Origin: Pandoraea bronchicola
Lineage (GTDB): Bacteria > Pseudomonadota > Gammaproteobacteria > Burkholderiales > Burkholderiaceae
DNA: 64,000 nucleotides
NCBI RefSeq assembly: GCF_902459805.1
Contig: NZ_CABPST010000015.1
Location: forward strand, 1 to 64,000
Direction: 5' to 3'
The notes under the pieces were generated by a model. That model did no database searches and was not told where the DNA came from. It saw only the letters and a list, made by a program, of their open reading frames with translations. This document shows positions 7,078 to 15,381 of this stretch, piece by piece (within the stretch, counting starts at the first letter, position 1; every line of letters begins with the position of its first letter). The translations under genes and the position numbers were made by a program.

Positions 7078-7328
7078 GGACGAACAAAAATATCTCTGAA
7101 TATCTTTGTTTCAGACTTGGGGCGCTCGAGACATGCCTCTGCATCCCGCAATGCTTCCATCCTTTGAGAATGGCCATTCCCGATCCGAAATTGCGATGTT
7201 GGATTGCGGAACGGTCCACCGTCGCCAGTCCTGGAAACATAAACGACTACACCGTAAAACAACCCGTCGTCCGCGGACTGCTCCAGGCTCGGCCACGCCA
7301 CAAAACCTTCGAATTGCCAAAGAGCCAT
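7074..7328 (-). CDS. Small orphan protein (84 aa)
   Basis: An in-frame ATG at 7328 preceded by AAGGAGA marks the likely start; longer in-frame extensions run antisense into the methyltransferase and are rejected. The 84-residue product begins Met-Ala-Leu-Trp-Gln-Phe-Glu-Gly, contains a Gly-Val-Val-Val-Tyr-Val-Ser-Arg strand and ends with a basic Lys-Ile-Phe-Arg segment. No family is recognised. Its 3' end overlaps the methyltransferase fragment by four bases, so its arrival probably caused that truncation. Confidence 0.6.
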   Translation of the reverse strand: MALWQFEGFVAWPSLEQSADDGLFYGVVVYVSRTGDGGPFRNPTSQFRIGNGHSQRMEALRDAEACLERPKSETKIFRDIFVRP

Positions 7329-7368
7329 ATCTGTCTCCTTGCGCTCGATTTCACAAACGAACTCACAA

Positions 7369-7380
7369 GGAATCCTAGCA
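7369..7380 (-). promoter_or_regulatory. Copy 3 of 12-bp element GGAATCCTAGCA
   Basis: On the minus strand it reads TGCTAGGATTCC, an extended -10 about 40 bases upstream of the ATG of the 84-residue gene. Its last A is also the first base of the plus-strand methyltransferase ATG at 7380, exactly as in copy 1. Upstream AAGG supplies the methyltransferase ribosome binding site. Confidence 0.5.
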
Positions 7381-9167
7381 TGATCAGAGATCAGTTCCTT
7401 CTCGACATTTCCGACGAGTTGATCATCGATAACTTCGCCGGCGGTGGCGGTGCGAGCTGCGGCATTGAGCTGGCCCTCGGGCGCCACGTCGACCACGCGA
7501 TCAACCATGATCCCGAGGCCGTCGCCATGCACGCGATGAACCACCCGCAGACCGAGCACCACTGCGAATCGGTGTGGGACGTAGACCCGCTCGCGCTGAC
7601 ACAGAGTCGTCCTGTGGGCCTCGCTTGGTTCTCACCGGACTGCAAGCACTTCAGCAAGGCGAAGGGTGGCGCGCCGGTAAAGAAGGAAATTCGTGGGCTT
7701 GCGTGGATCATCCTGCGTTGGATGCTGTTGGTACGCCCGCGAGTCGTTCCCGTCGAAAACGTCGAGGAATTCGTGACCTGGGGACCGCTGATCGAGATTG
7801 ACTCCGGGGAGTACCGACCGGACCCGGCGCGAAAGGGTGAAACGTTCAAGGGGTTCGTCGCGATGCTTTCGGACGGAATTTCCGCACTCCACCCGGCGTT
7901 TTCGGAAGCGTGCGAGTTCCTGAACATCGAGCCCGGGTCGGATCACGCCGACCGCCTGTTGAATGGCCTCGGATACACCGTGGAATGGCGCGAACTACGC
8001 GCCTGCGACTATGGCGCGCCAACGATCCGCAAACGTCTGTTCCTGATCGCACGTTGCGACGGAAAGCCGATCGTGTGGCCCGAGCCGACTCACGGCGCGC
8101 CGGGCAGTGCCGCCGTGATCGCAGGCCAACGCAAACCGTGGCGCACAGCCGCCGAGTGCATCGACTGGTCGATCCCCTGCCCGTCCATCTTCGAGCGCAA
8201 GAAGGAACTGGCTGAGACAACGCAGCGCCGAATCGCGCGGGGCATGCGCCGGTACGTCATCAACTCGGCCGATCCGTTCATCGTGAAGGTGAACCACGGG
8301 TACGACTACTTCCGGGGTCAGCCGCTCGGCGAACCAATTCAGACGCTGACCGGCAAACACGGGTTTGGCCTGGTCGCGCCGGTGCTGACTGAGTGCGCGA
8401 ATGCTTCGACGCAACGCTCGTGGCGGGCGGATGAGCCGCTCCGCACCCAATGCGCCGAGGTCAAGGGCGAGCACTTCGCGCTGGCCTCCGCCACGTTGGT
8501 GCAGACCGGCTACGGCGAGCGACCTGGCCAAGCGCCTCGCGCACCGGGGCTCGACAAGCCGCTCGGTACCGTCGTTGCAGGCGGCGCCAAGCACGCCCTT
8601 GTGTCAGCCTTTCTCGCCAAGCATTACGGCGGCAATTACGACGGGCCCGGTGTCGGACTGAAAGAACCGGCCGGCACGATCACGACGGCCGACCATCATG
8701 CGCTGGTGTCGTCGCACATGGTCAAGCTCCGCGGCGAATGCACGGGCGGCGCCACGAGCGAGCCAGTTCCGACGATCTCGGCGCAGGGCAACCACATCGG
8801 CGAAGTGCGAGCGTTCCTGGTGAAGTACTACGGCAACAAGAAGGACGGCGTCGATGTCCGTGAGCCGATGCACACCATCCCGTGCACCGATCGCATGGGC
8901 CTCGTGACGGTCGCCGGCCAGACATACCAGATCGCCGACATCGGCATGCGCATGCTCGAGCCGCACGAGTTATACGCGGCGCAGGGCTTCCCCTCGACCT
9001 ATGTTATCGCGCCCGTGTTCAACGGCAAGCGCCTCGCAAAGCATGCTCAGGTTCGCATGTGTGGCAACAGCGTGAGCCCGCCGATAGCAGCCGCGCTCGT
9101 TCGCGCGAACGTGCCCGAGCTGGCCGCGTGGACGTCGAAGGAACGAAAGAGGTTGGCAACCGCATGA
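7380..9167 (+). CDS. Phage DNA (cytosine-5-)-methyltransferase
   Basis: Encodes about 595 residues. Motif I is NFAGGGGASCG (about 18-28), the AdoMet-binding loop. Motif IV is SPDCKHFS (about 85-92), where Cys88 aligns with the catalytic Cys of the usual Pro-Cys-Gln motif. Motif VI is VENVEEF, motif VIII includes IRKRLFLIAR, and motif X is GNSVSPPIAAAL near the C-terminus. The long stretch between VIII and X is the variable target-recognition region and contains repeated segments with TLxG or TxxxxHAL patterns. It methylates cytosine in a DNA target I cannot predict, probably to protect phage DNA. No cognate restriction enzyme is adjacent. Confidence 0.9.
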   Translation: MIRDQFLLDISDELIIDNFAGGGGASCGIELALGRHVDHAINHDPEAVAMHAMNHPQTEHHCESVWDVDPLALTQSRPVGLAWFSPDCKHFSKAKGGAPVKKEIRGLAWIILRWMLLVRPRVVPVENVEEFVTWGPLIEIDSGEYRPDPARKGETFKGFVAMLSDGISALHPAFSEACEFLNIEPGSDHADRLLNGLGYTVEWRELRACDYGAPTIRKRLFLIARCDGKPIVWPEPTHGAPGSAAVIAGQRKPWRTAAECIDWSIPCPSIFERKKELAETTQRRIARGMRRYVINSADPFIVKVNHGYDYFRGQPLGEPIQTLTGKHGFGLVAPVLTECANASTQRSWRADEPLRTQCAEVKGEHFALASATLVQTGYGERPGQAPRAPGLDKPLGTVVAGGAKHALVSAFLAKHYGGNYDGPGVGLKEPAGTITTADHHALVSSHMVKLRGECTGGATSEPVPTISAQGNHIGEVRAFLVKYYGNKKDGVDVREPMHTIPCTDRMGLVTVAGQTYQIADIGMRMLEPHELYAAQGFPSTYVIAPVFNGKRLAKHAQVRMCGNSVSPPIAAALVRANVPELAAWTSKERKRLATA

Positions 9168-9186
9168 CCACCCACCCGGCCACGGC

Positions 9187-9215
9187 AAAAAGAAGCCCAC
9201 GGCATTGCGCGGGCT
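9187..9215 (-). terminator. Rho-independent terminator, minus strand
   Basis: On the minus strand the stem AGCCC/GGGCT encloses a further CGCA..CCG interaction and is followed by TTCTTTTT. It would stop leftward transcription coming from the int/xis side before it runs antisense into the methyltransferase gene. Confidence 0.55.
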
Positions 9216-9229
9216 GAGATCCGATCACC

Positions 9230-9273
9230 AGGGGCATTTCGGCTAACGGTCATTTAAAGCTACGCCCCTTTTT
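9230..9273 (+). terminator. Terminator after the methyltransferase gene
   Basis: GGGGC (9231-9235) pairs with GCCCC (9264-9268), followed by five T. GGCT and AGCT inside the loop can extend the structure. It lies about 60 bases after the methyltransferase stop. Confidence 0.5.
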
Positions 9274-9490
9274 GATGGCCATGACTAAGGAATACCCGTG
9301 CGGCTCGATATCAAACGACCGCTTTACTGAATGAAAGAAGCACTGAAAGAGATTCTGCGGGTTACTGCGAGAGATTGGGGAATTTAGACGTGAGCGCCGC
9401 CGGCGCACGATTGGATAGCGGGGACGCCCTTGTTAGCGCGTCCCCGCTTGCATTTTGACGCGCGGGGTCCGCGCGATTGGGGAGTTGAGA
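9274..9490. other. Non-coding region with hairpins upstream of excisionase-like gene
   Basis: No convincing gene is present. A perfect inverted repeat GCGGGGACGC/GCGTCCCCGC (9418-9427 and 9438-9447) is followed by a T-rich stretch, and a second, tight palindrome CGCGCGG-ggt-CCGCGCG lies at 9459-9475. GATTGGGGAATTTAGA (from 9372) and GATTGGGGAGTTGAGA (from about 9475) are near-identical direct repeats about 100 bases apart. Such an arrangement just before xis/int could be integrase or excisionase arm sites, a terminator, or translational control. Confidence 0.5.
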
Positions 9491-9862
9491 ATGGGAAATG
9501 TGGTTGATCTGCCGCAGATGCTGAACGCGCGACAGGCCGCCCAGCTTTTGGCCGTCTCGCCCAGCCAAGTCCGAGCGATGGGGGCCGCCGGTAAGCTAAA
9601 GCGCTACGAGTACGGCCCAAAGTGCCACAGGTACAAACTGACCGACCTTATCGAGTTCCAGAAATCATGCCTTCACACTACGACAAGTCAAAGGGTCGCT
9701 GGCGCTACACGTTTAACCGTGTCCTCCACGGACGTCGTTTCCGTGCCTCTAAGCTCCTTCCAAAAGGCTGGGGTGCGCGTGAAGCAGACGAATATGGCCG
9801 TAACGAAGACGCCAGGCTCTACAGCCAAGCAAGCGGGCTCGAGAAGCCGAGAGCGTACATAG
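9491..9862 (+). CDS. Excisionase/AlpA-like small HTH protein
   Basis: Encodes up to 123 residues from an ATG preceded by GGGGAG. Residues about 10-55 read as a MerR/excisionase-type winged helix: LNARQAAQLLAVSPSQVRAM followed by a Gly-Lys-Leu wing and a Tyr/Arg strand (HRYKLTDLIEF). In phage excisionases this domain bends att DNA and directs integrase. The second half overlaps int for 196 bases in a different frame and has a biased Ser/Thr/Lys/Arg composition, so the functional part is probably the first 60 residues. The tight link to int supports the role. Confidence 0.65.
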   Translation: MGNVVDLPQMLNARQAAQLLAVSPSQVRAMGAAGKLKRYEYGPKCHRYKLTDLIEFQKSCLHTTTSQRVAGATRLTVSSTDVVSVPLSSFQKAGVRVKQTNMAVTKTPGSTAKQAGSRSRERT

Positions 9863-10701
9863 CCGAGGCTGTCAGGCTGTACCTTGAGGAGAAGTGCCCG
9901 CAACTGAAGAACGGCACCAAGGCCGCGCAGGATCTGTTGATCCTCCAACCCTACTATGAGGGTCGATTCATTGACGAACTGCCGGACGTAGCGGCGGAAT
10001 ACGCAGAAGACCCCACCGCTCGAGCCGAGATCCACAAAGGCGGTGTGCTGTCGCCGGCAACCATCCGCAATCGCCTCGCCTATCTGCGGGCGGCTTGCCG
10101 CTATGCCTTCAAGTACCATGCGATCTGCGAGCACGATCCAGCCGAGCGCATGCGAATGCCTGTCGTCAGGAATCAGCGGAAGTTTTACCCTGGCAGACGT
10201 GACCTGCTCCGCATCATGCGAGCCTGCGAAGACACAGCGACGCGCGCACTGCTCAAGATCGCGTTCTATTCCGGGATGCGCAAAGGCGAGATATTGGGCA
10301 AAGCTCAGGTGATGGGCGACGTGTTCGTGTTGCACGACACCAAGAACGGAGAATCACGGACGATCCCGATTCACCCACGGCTTCACGTCTATCTCAAGCG
10401 ACTGCCATTCACGATGGACCAGCGGACCTACTACAAGTACTTCATGAGGGCTCGCAAAGCCGTAGGGCTTGAGCATATTCGCATCCACGACCTACGCCAC
10501 GGCGCCGCGTCGGAACTCATCAATAACGGGGTTGACCTGTACACGGTCGGCGCGATTCTCGGGCACAAATCGCAGCAGTCGACGGCGCGTTATTCGCACC
10601 TGACCGGAGCCACTTTGGCGGGTGCCATCAACCGCATAGGGCAAAAAAATGCCCACCACAAAGGGCGGGCATCTTCAAAAAACGGCCGGAAAGCCGCGTA
10701 A
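9667..10701 (+). CDS. int: Phage tyrosine-family integrase
   Basis: Encodes 344 residues. The N-terminal part (about 1-60) resembles an arm-binding domain and residues about 63-160 a SAM-like core-binding domain. The catalytic set is complete: Arg205 (SGMRKGE), Lys226 (DTKNGES), His274 and Arg277 (HDLRHGAA), His300 (LGHKS) and nucleophile Tyr309 (ARYSHL). The enzyme would recombine phage attP with a tRNA-Ile attB; the gene ends 4 bases from the tRNA CCA. The start is taken at ATG 9667, because upstream in-frame codons read through the excisionase-like gene. The last about 18 residues are low-complexity and overlap an antisense terminator. Confidence 0.93.
   Translation: MPSHYDKSKGRWRYTFNRVLHGRRFRASKLLPKGWGAREADEYGRNEDARLYSQASGLEKPRAYIAEAVRLYLEEKCPQLKNGTKAAQDLLILQPYYEGRFIDELPDVAAEYAEDPTARAEIHKGGVLSPATIRNRLAYLRAACRYAFKYHAICEHDPAERMRMPVVRNQRKFYPGRRDLLRIMRACEDTATRALLKIAFYSGMRKGEILGKAQVMGDVFVLHDTKNGESRTIPIHPRLHVYLKRLPFTMDQRTYYKYFMRARKAVGLEHIRIHDLRHGAASELINNGVDLYTVGAILGHKSQQSTARYSHLTGATLAGAINRIGQKNAHHKGRASSKNGRKAA
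10643..10672 (-). terminator. Terminator for tRNA-Ile/rpoD transcript, inside the int 3' end
   Basis: On the minus strand ATGCCC (10672-10667) pairs with GGGCAT (10654-10649), followed by seven T. It lies 34-63 bases beyond the tRNA 3' end, so it should end transcription of tRNA-Ile and possibly readthrough from rpoD. The same bases encode about int residues 326-336 on the other strand. Confidence 0.75.
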
Positions 10702-10705
10702 ATAC

Positions 10706-10781
<76 letters not shown>

Positions 10782-10809
10782 TTAACTACCGGCGCTCGCT
10801 CAGCAGCAA

Positions 10810-13434
10810 TCAATTGCCTTCGAGGAACGACTTGAGCTTGTCGGAACGGCTCGGGTGACGCAGCTTGCGCAGCGCCTTGGCTTCGATCTGACGAATACGC
10901 TCACGCGTCACGTCAAACTGCTTGCCAACTTCCTCGAGCGTATGGTCCGTGCTCATCTCGATACCGAAACGCATGCGCAGCACCTTGGCCTCGCGTGGCG
11001 TCAGCGAATCAAGCACGTCCTTCACGACGTCGCGCATACTACCATGCAATGCGGCGTCAGCAGGTGCTACCGTGCCCGTATCTTCGATGAAATCACCCAA
11101 GTGCGAATCGTCGTCGTCACCGATCGGCGTTTCCATGGAGATCGGCTCCTTCGCGATCTTCATGATCTTGCGGATCTTGTCCTCCGGCATTTCCATCTTC
11201 TCGGCCAGCGTCGCGGGATCCGGCTCAACACCGGTCTCCTGCAGAATCTGACGCGAAATCCGGTTCATCTTGTTGATCGTTTCGATCATGTGCACCGGAA
11301 TACGGATGGTACGTGCCTGGTCAGCGATCGAGCGCGTGATGGCCTGACGGATCCACCACGTGGCATACGTCGAGAACTTGTAACCGCGACGGTATTCGAA
11401 CTTGTCCACCGCCTTCATCAGGCCAATGTTGCCTTCCTGAATCAGATCCAGGAACTGCAGGCCACGGTTCGTGTACTTCTTCGCAATCGAAATCACCAGA
11501 CGCAAGTTCGCTTCGGTCATCTCACGCTTGGCCTTGCGGGCACGGCGCTCACCTTCCGCCATCTTGCGATTGACGTCCTTGAGCTCCGTGAGCGGCAACA
11601 CCACGCGTGCCTGCAGGTCGATCAGCTTTTGCTGCAATTCCCGCACGGCCGGCACGTTACGTTCCACCACCGAGCTGTAAGGCTTGTTATCGGCCACCAC
11701 GGTGTAGATCCAATCGACATTGGTTTCGTTGCCCGGGAAACGCTGCACGAAATCGGCGCGCGGCATGCCGCACTTGTCGACCACGATGTTCAGAATCGCA
11801 CGCTCGATGTTGCGCACTTCGTCCACCTGCGAACGCAGCGTGTCGCACAAACGCTCGACCGTGCGCGCCGTGAAGCGAATCGTCATCAGTTCCATCTGGA
11901 TGGCTTCGCCCGCCTTCACATACGGCTTCGACTGATAACCTTCCTTTTCGAACGCGCGGCGCATCTTGCCAAACCACTCGGCAATCACGGAGAACTTGGC
12001 GAGCGCGTCGCGCTTGAGCTGCTCGACCTGCGCCGCCGAAGCGCCGCCACCGCTGCTGCTGTCGTCTTCCTCGTCGGCCTCTTCTTCCTCTGCTTCCGCC
12101 TCTTCCTCCGCATCCGCGTCGAAATCTTCGTCTTCAGCGGCGGCCGCCGCGACGGCATCCGCATTCGGATCGATCAGGCCATCGACCACTTCGTCGATGC
12201 GCATTTCCTCGCGTTCGACCTTTTCGGCCATTGCCAGAATCTCGGCAATCGTCGTCGGGCACGCGGAAATCGCCTGCACCATGTGCTTCAGGCCTTCCTC
12301 GATCCGCTTGGCGATCTCGATTTCGCCTTCGCGCGTCAGCAGCTCGACCGTACCCATTTCGCGCATGTACATACGCACCGGATCGGTCGTGCGGCCGAAC
12401 TCGGAATCGACCGTCGACAGAGCCGCTTCCGCTTGCTCCTCGACTTCGTCATCCGTTGCGGCGTTCGGCGCATTGTCGTTGAGCAACAGCGTTTCGGCAT
12501 CCGGCGCCTGCTCGTAGACGGCCACGCCCATGTCGTTAAACGTTGCGATCACGCCTTCCAGCGCGTCGCCCTCCACCACGTCGTCGGGCAAGTGGTCGTT
12601 GATCTCTGCAAAGGTCAGGAAGCCACGTTCCTTGCCCAGCTTGATCAGTGTCCTCAGTTTGCCGCGACGTTCCTCAAGTTCCTCGGCCGTACCGGGCTGG
12701 TGCGAGGAAAATGCGTCCTTGAGCAGTGCTTTCTCTTTTGCCCGGCGATCACGCGCCTTCTGCTTTTCCACTTTGGTCTGATCTTCGTTCACGGGTTGAT
12801 CATTAGTATTCGCTGCGACGTTCTGCTCTACCGAAGCGGCGGTCTTCGCGGCCTTGCCACGCGTCTTGGAGACGGGCGGTTCAACTGCTGCCGGCGTGAC
12901 TTCCACAGCCTCGGGTTTGCCTGAAGCCCCGGTCTTGCGTGGGGCTCGCGTCGCAGGTGTACTGCGGCCCGCCAAGGTCGTTGCCTTAGCGGTAGTTGCG
13001 CTCTTCGCGCTTTTTTCAGCGGGTTGTCGGGCCTGCGGTTTCCCGCCTGCCGTCGCCTTCGCGGTCGTTGCCGTCTTCGTCGCTTTGACGGGCGGCGCGG
13101 ACTTCACCGTCGGCTTGGCCGCTTTCGCAGCCCCCACCGTCGCGGCGGTCGCACTCTTGCGCTTGGTGACATCGGTCACCTTCGCAGCCGTCTTGCCGGT
13201 CGTCTTCGTTGCGCCGGCGGCTGCCTTAACTTGCGTAGTACGTTTCGCCGAACTTGCCTGGCTGGCTGTTTTCTTCGTGGCTTGCGCAACCGCACCAGCT
13301 TTTACAGCAACGCCAGCTTTCGCAGAACGAGACGCCCCCTTCCCACCAGATGCCGCCGCCGCGCTTGTCGCGCGCTTTGCCTTCGGTGCAGGGATAACCG
13401 TCTTTTTTCCGCTGGTCGTTGTCATCTTTGCCAT
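10810..13434 (-). CDS. rpoD: RNA polymerase primary sigma factor RpoD (sigma70)
   Basis: Encodes about 874 residues against 613 in E. coli. Residues 1 to about 250 are an Ala/Lys/Thr-rich, histone-H1-like extension. Region 1.1 then begins ([18 protein letters not shown]), followed by region 1.2 ([11 protein letters not shown]), a very acidic non-conserved insert, region 2 ([32 protein letters not shown]), region 3 and region 4 ([20 protein letters not shown]). It directs core polymerase to housekeeping promoters. ATG 13434 is preferred; an upstream in-frame GTG at 13464 lies at the predicted transcription start. It follows dnaG with a private extended -10 promoter between. Confidence 0.97.
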   Translation of the reverse strand: MAKMTTTSGKKTVIPAPKAKRATSAAAASGGKGASRSAKAGVAVKAGAVAQATKKTASQASSAKRTTQVKAAAGATKTTGKTAAKVTDVTKRKSATAATVGAAKAAKPTVKSAPPVKATKTATTAKATAGGKPQARQPAEKSAKSATTAKATTLAGRSTPATRAPRKTGASGKPEAVEVTPAAVEPPVSKTRGKAAKTAASVEQNVAANTNDQPVNEDQTKVEKQKARDRRAKEKALLKDAFSSHQPGTAEELEERRGKLRTLIKLGKERGFLTFAEINDHLPDDVVEGDALEGVIATFNDMGVAVYEQAPDAETLLLNDNAPNAATDDEVEEQAEAALSTVDSEFGRTTDPVRMYMREMGTVELLTREGEIEIAKRIEEGLKHMVQAISACPTTIAEILAMAEKVEREEMRIDEVVDGLIDPNADAVAAAAAEDEDFDADAEEEAEAEEEEADEEDDSSSGGGASAAQVEQLKRDALAKFSVIAEWFGKMRRAFEKEGYQSKPYVKAGEAIQMELMTIRFTARTVERLCDTLRSQVDEVRNIERAILNIVVDKCGMPRADFVQRFPGNETNVDWIYTVVADNKPYSSVVERNVPAVRELQQKLIDLQARVVLPLTELKDVNRKMAEGERRARKAKREMTEANLRLVISIAKKYTNRGLQFLDLIQEGNIGLMKAVDKFEYRRGYKFSTYATWWIRQAITRSIADQARTIRIPVHMIETINKMNRISRQILQETGVEPDPATLAEKMEMPEDKIRKIMKIAKEPISMETPIGDDDDSHLGDFIEDTGTVAPADAALHGSMRDVVKDVLDSLTPREAKVLRMRFGIEMSTDHTLEEVGKQFDVTRERIRQIEAKALRKLRHPSRSDKLKSFLEGN

Positions 13435-13476
13435 AGCGATCTCGCTTGCCAGAAAACAGCCCACTGAAAACTTTCC

Positions 13477-13485
13477 ATTATAGCA
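13477..13485 (-). promoter_or_regulatory. Extended -10 promoter between dnaG and rpoD
   Basis: On the minus strand the sequence is TGCTATAAT, a consensus -10 with TGn extension, about 45 bases before the rpoD ATG and just after the dnaG stop. No strong -35 is evident. It allows rpoD expression independent of yqeY-dnaG. Confidence 0.6.
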
Positions 13486-13497
13486 CGCGGGCTTACC

Positions 13498-15381
13498 TCA
13501 ACTTCGCGTGCCTCCTGTGCCGACCGGAGCCAGCAACCGCTTCAATTCGTCGCGTTGCCGCGACAGCGCCTGAGCGTGGCGCAATTCATCGGACGTCAAT
13601 GACGGCCGCTTGAAAATCGTCTCCAATGCTTCACACAGCCCGTCGTACTGCAAGCGCCGAATCGCGCTTCGCAGCTCCGTGAGCCGCAATGCCATCTGTT
13701 CTTCGCGACGCTCGACCTGCGCCTCATCGTCCGGATCGAACAACAGCAGGTCGCGCGCATTCTCTTCGAATGCAAGGATTTCGCGAATGATGTCGTCAAA
13801 ACTCGCCCAGTTCGGCGACACCCGCAGCCGGTCCGACATGAAGCGGAAATCGGCCTGAGTCCCCATTTCGCGACAATGCGCCAGCACCTCCGAGAAAATC
13901 TCGGCGTGGTGACGTCCATCCAGCAAAATCCTGGTCTCTTCTTCGGTCAGTTCGTTTCCAAGCACCGGAAACATCAGCAGGTTCTGCAATGCCCGATGCT
14001 CGGTGCCCACCACACGGCGCTTCTCGCGCTTGGCCGGCGCCTTGTCCCACGCGTTCTGACGGCGTACCGCGCTGATCTGCAACTCGCACAATTCGGCCAC
14101 TTCCTCAACCGAACTGCCTACCCGCTCGGCCAGCGCATGCAGGATCTGCCCTCGCAATGCGTTCGCCGGCATCTGCTGCAACAGTGGCTTCGCCTCGAAC
14201 AACGCACGCGCCCGGCCTTCGGGCTGATGCATCTCCTTGCCGGCCGTCACTTCGCCAATCAGGAACTGCGACAACGGCATGGCACGCGACACCTCGTCGG
14301 CAAACGCGTCCGCGCCATACTCACGCACGTAGCTGTCCGGATCGTGCTCGCTCGGCAAGAACAGGAACTTAAAGCTCCGGTTGTCGTCCGCATGCGGCAA
14401 ACAAGCTTCCAGCGCGCGGCGTGCCGCCCGGCGGCCCGCTGCATCGCCGTCAAAGCTGAACACCACCGTCTCGGTCTGGCGCAACAGCTTCTGCACATGC
14501 ATCGGCGTGCACGCCGTACCCAACGTAGCCACCGCCTGCGGGAAACCAAGCTGCGCCAGCGCGACCACGTCCATATAGCCTTCCACCACCAGCACATAGC
14601 CCGCGTCGCGAATACCGGCTCGCGCCTCGAACAGGCCGTATAGCTCACTGCCCTTGCTGAAAAGCGGTGTCTCCGGCGAGTTCAGATACTTGGGCTCACC
14701 TTTGTCCAGCACCCGCCCGCCGAAGGCGATCACCTGCCCCTTCGTGTTTCGGATCGGGAACATGATCCGGTCGCGAAAACGGTCATACCGGCGCTTCGCG
14801 CCCCCCGCCTCGCCCTTCTCACTCTCAATCACGAGACCCGCATCGAGCAACTGATCGTCGCGGTAGTTCTGAAACGCAGCCTCAAGGTTTTGCCAGGCAT
14901 CCGGGGCATACCCCAAGCCAAAATGTGCGGCGATTTCACCCGTCAACCCACGTCGCTTCAAATATTCGATGGCGACCGGCGCTCCACGCAATTGTTTGCG
15001 GTAGTAGTCGCAGGCACGCGTCATTACGTCGACCAGACCGAGGGTTTGCGCACGTTGCGCGGCAGGTGCCGGTGCGCCGGGCATCGGCGCCTCACGCGGC
15101 ACATCCAACCCGACGTTCCGGGCCAATTCCTCGACAGCTTCGACAAATCCAAGTCCGGCATGCTCCATGAGGAAGCTGATCGCGCTGCCGTGCGCGCCGC
15201 ACCCGAAGCAGTGGTAGAACTGCTTGGTGGGGCTTACCGTAAATGAGGGCGACTTCTCATTATGAAAGGGGCATAGCCCCATGAAGTTCGCCCCGCCCTT
15301 CTTCAACTGCACGTAGCGACCCACCACCTCGACGATATCGACGCGGTTGAGGAGGTCCTGCAGGAACGACTGGGGAATCAC
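13498..15381 (-). CDS. dnaG: DNA primase DnaG
   Basis: Encodes 627 residues from GTG. The N-terminal CHC2 zinc finger is intact (Cys37, His40, Cys58, Cys61). The catalytic core follows with the TOPRIM acidic motif VVEGYMDVVAL and the Asp-x-Asp motif FSFDGDAAG that binds metal. The C-terminal part is helical and would bind DnaB helicase. It synthesises RNA primers at replication forks. The GTG start matches the family N-terminus (SFLQDLLNRVDIVEVV), although no strong ribosome binding site is seen. It is part of the yqeY-dnaG-rpoD order, with a 68-base gap after yqeY. Confidence 0.97.
   Translation of the reverse strand: MIPQSFLQDLLNRVDIVEVVGRYVQLKKGGANFMGLCPFHNEKSPSFTVSPTKQFYHCFGCGAHGSAISFLMEHAGLGFVEAVEELARNVGLDVPREAPMPGAPAPAAQRAQTLGLVDVMTRACDYYRKQLRGAPVAIEYLKRRGLTGEIAAHFGLGYAPDAWQNLEAAFQNYRDDQLLDAGLVIESEKGEAGGAKRRYDRFRDRIMFPIRNTKGQVIAFGGRVLDKGEPKYLNSPETPLFSKGSELYGLFEARAGIRDAGYVLVVEGYMDVVALAQLGFPQAVATLGTACTPMHVQKLLRQTETVVFSFDGDAAGRRAARRALEACLPHADDNRSFKFLFLPSEHDPDSYVREYGADAFADEVSRAMPLSQFLIGEVTAGKEMHQPEGRARALFEAKPLLQQMPANALRGQILHALAERVGSSVEEVAELCELQISAVRRQNAWDKAPAKREKRRVVGTEHRALQNLLMFPVLGNELTEEETRILLDGRHHAEIFSEVLAHCREMGTQADFRFMSDRLRVSPNWASFDDIIREILAFEENARDLLLFDPDDEAQVERREEQMALRLTELRSAIRRLQYDGLCEALETIFKRPSLTSDELRHAQALSRQRDELKRLLAPVGTGGTRS

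Larger units (their letters stand above)
1..10705. mobile_element. Prophage, integrase-proximal end (left part outside window)
   Basis: Seen: a run of short, overlapping plus-strand genes (rdgC, clamp-like, cytosine methyltransferase, excisionase-like, tyrosine integrase) ends exactly at the CCA end of tRNA-Ile. Core housekeeping genes (rpoD, dnaG) begin on the other side. Integration of tyrosine-recombinase phages into tRNA 3' ends with int adjacent is well established. The distal attachment site and structural genes are not in the window, so the left boundary at position 1 is only the window edge. Whether the element is complete or a remnant cannot be judged here. Confidence 0.88.

Noticed and set aside
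7329-7562. Longer minus-strand extension of the 84-residue gene into the methyltransferase
   Set aside because: The extension runs antisense to conserved methyltransferase motif I, and a good ribosome binding site precedes the internal ATG at 7328.
1-9000. Second copy of the tRNA-derived att core within the window
   Set aside because: No clear repeat of the tRNA 3' sequence was seen by eye; the other att site should be left of position 1.
9164-9217. 17-codon ORF overlapping the methyltransferase stop (ATGA)
   Set aside because: Too short and contains the minus-strand terminator; likely chance.
9330-9386. 18-codon ORF upstream of the excisionase-like gene
   Set aside because: No ribosome binding site and no recognisable sequence.
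10855-12924. Long plus-strand open frame (689 codons) antisense to rpoD
   Set aside because: His/Arg/Leu-rich composition typical of the complement of a GC-rich gene; rpoD on the other strand is unmistakable.
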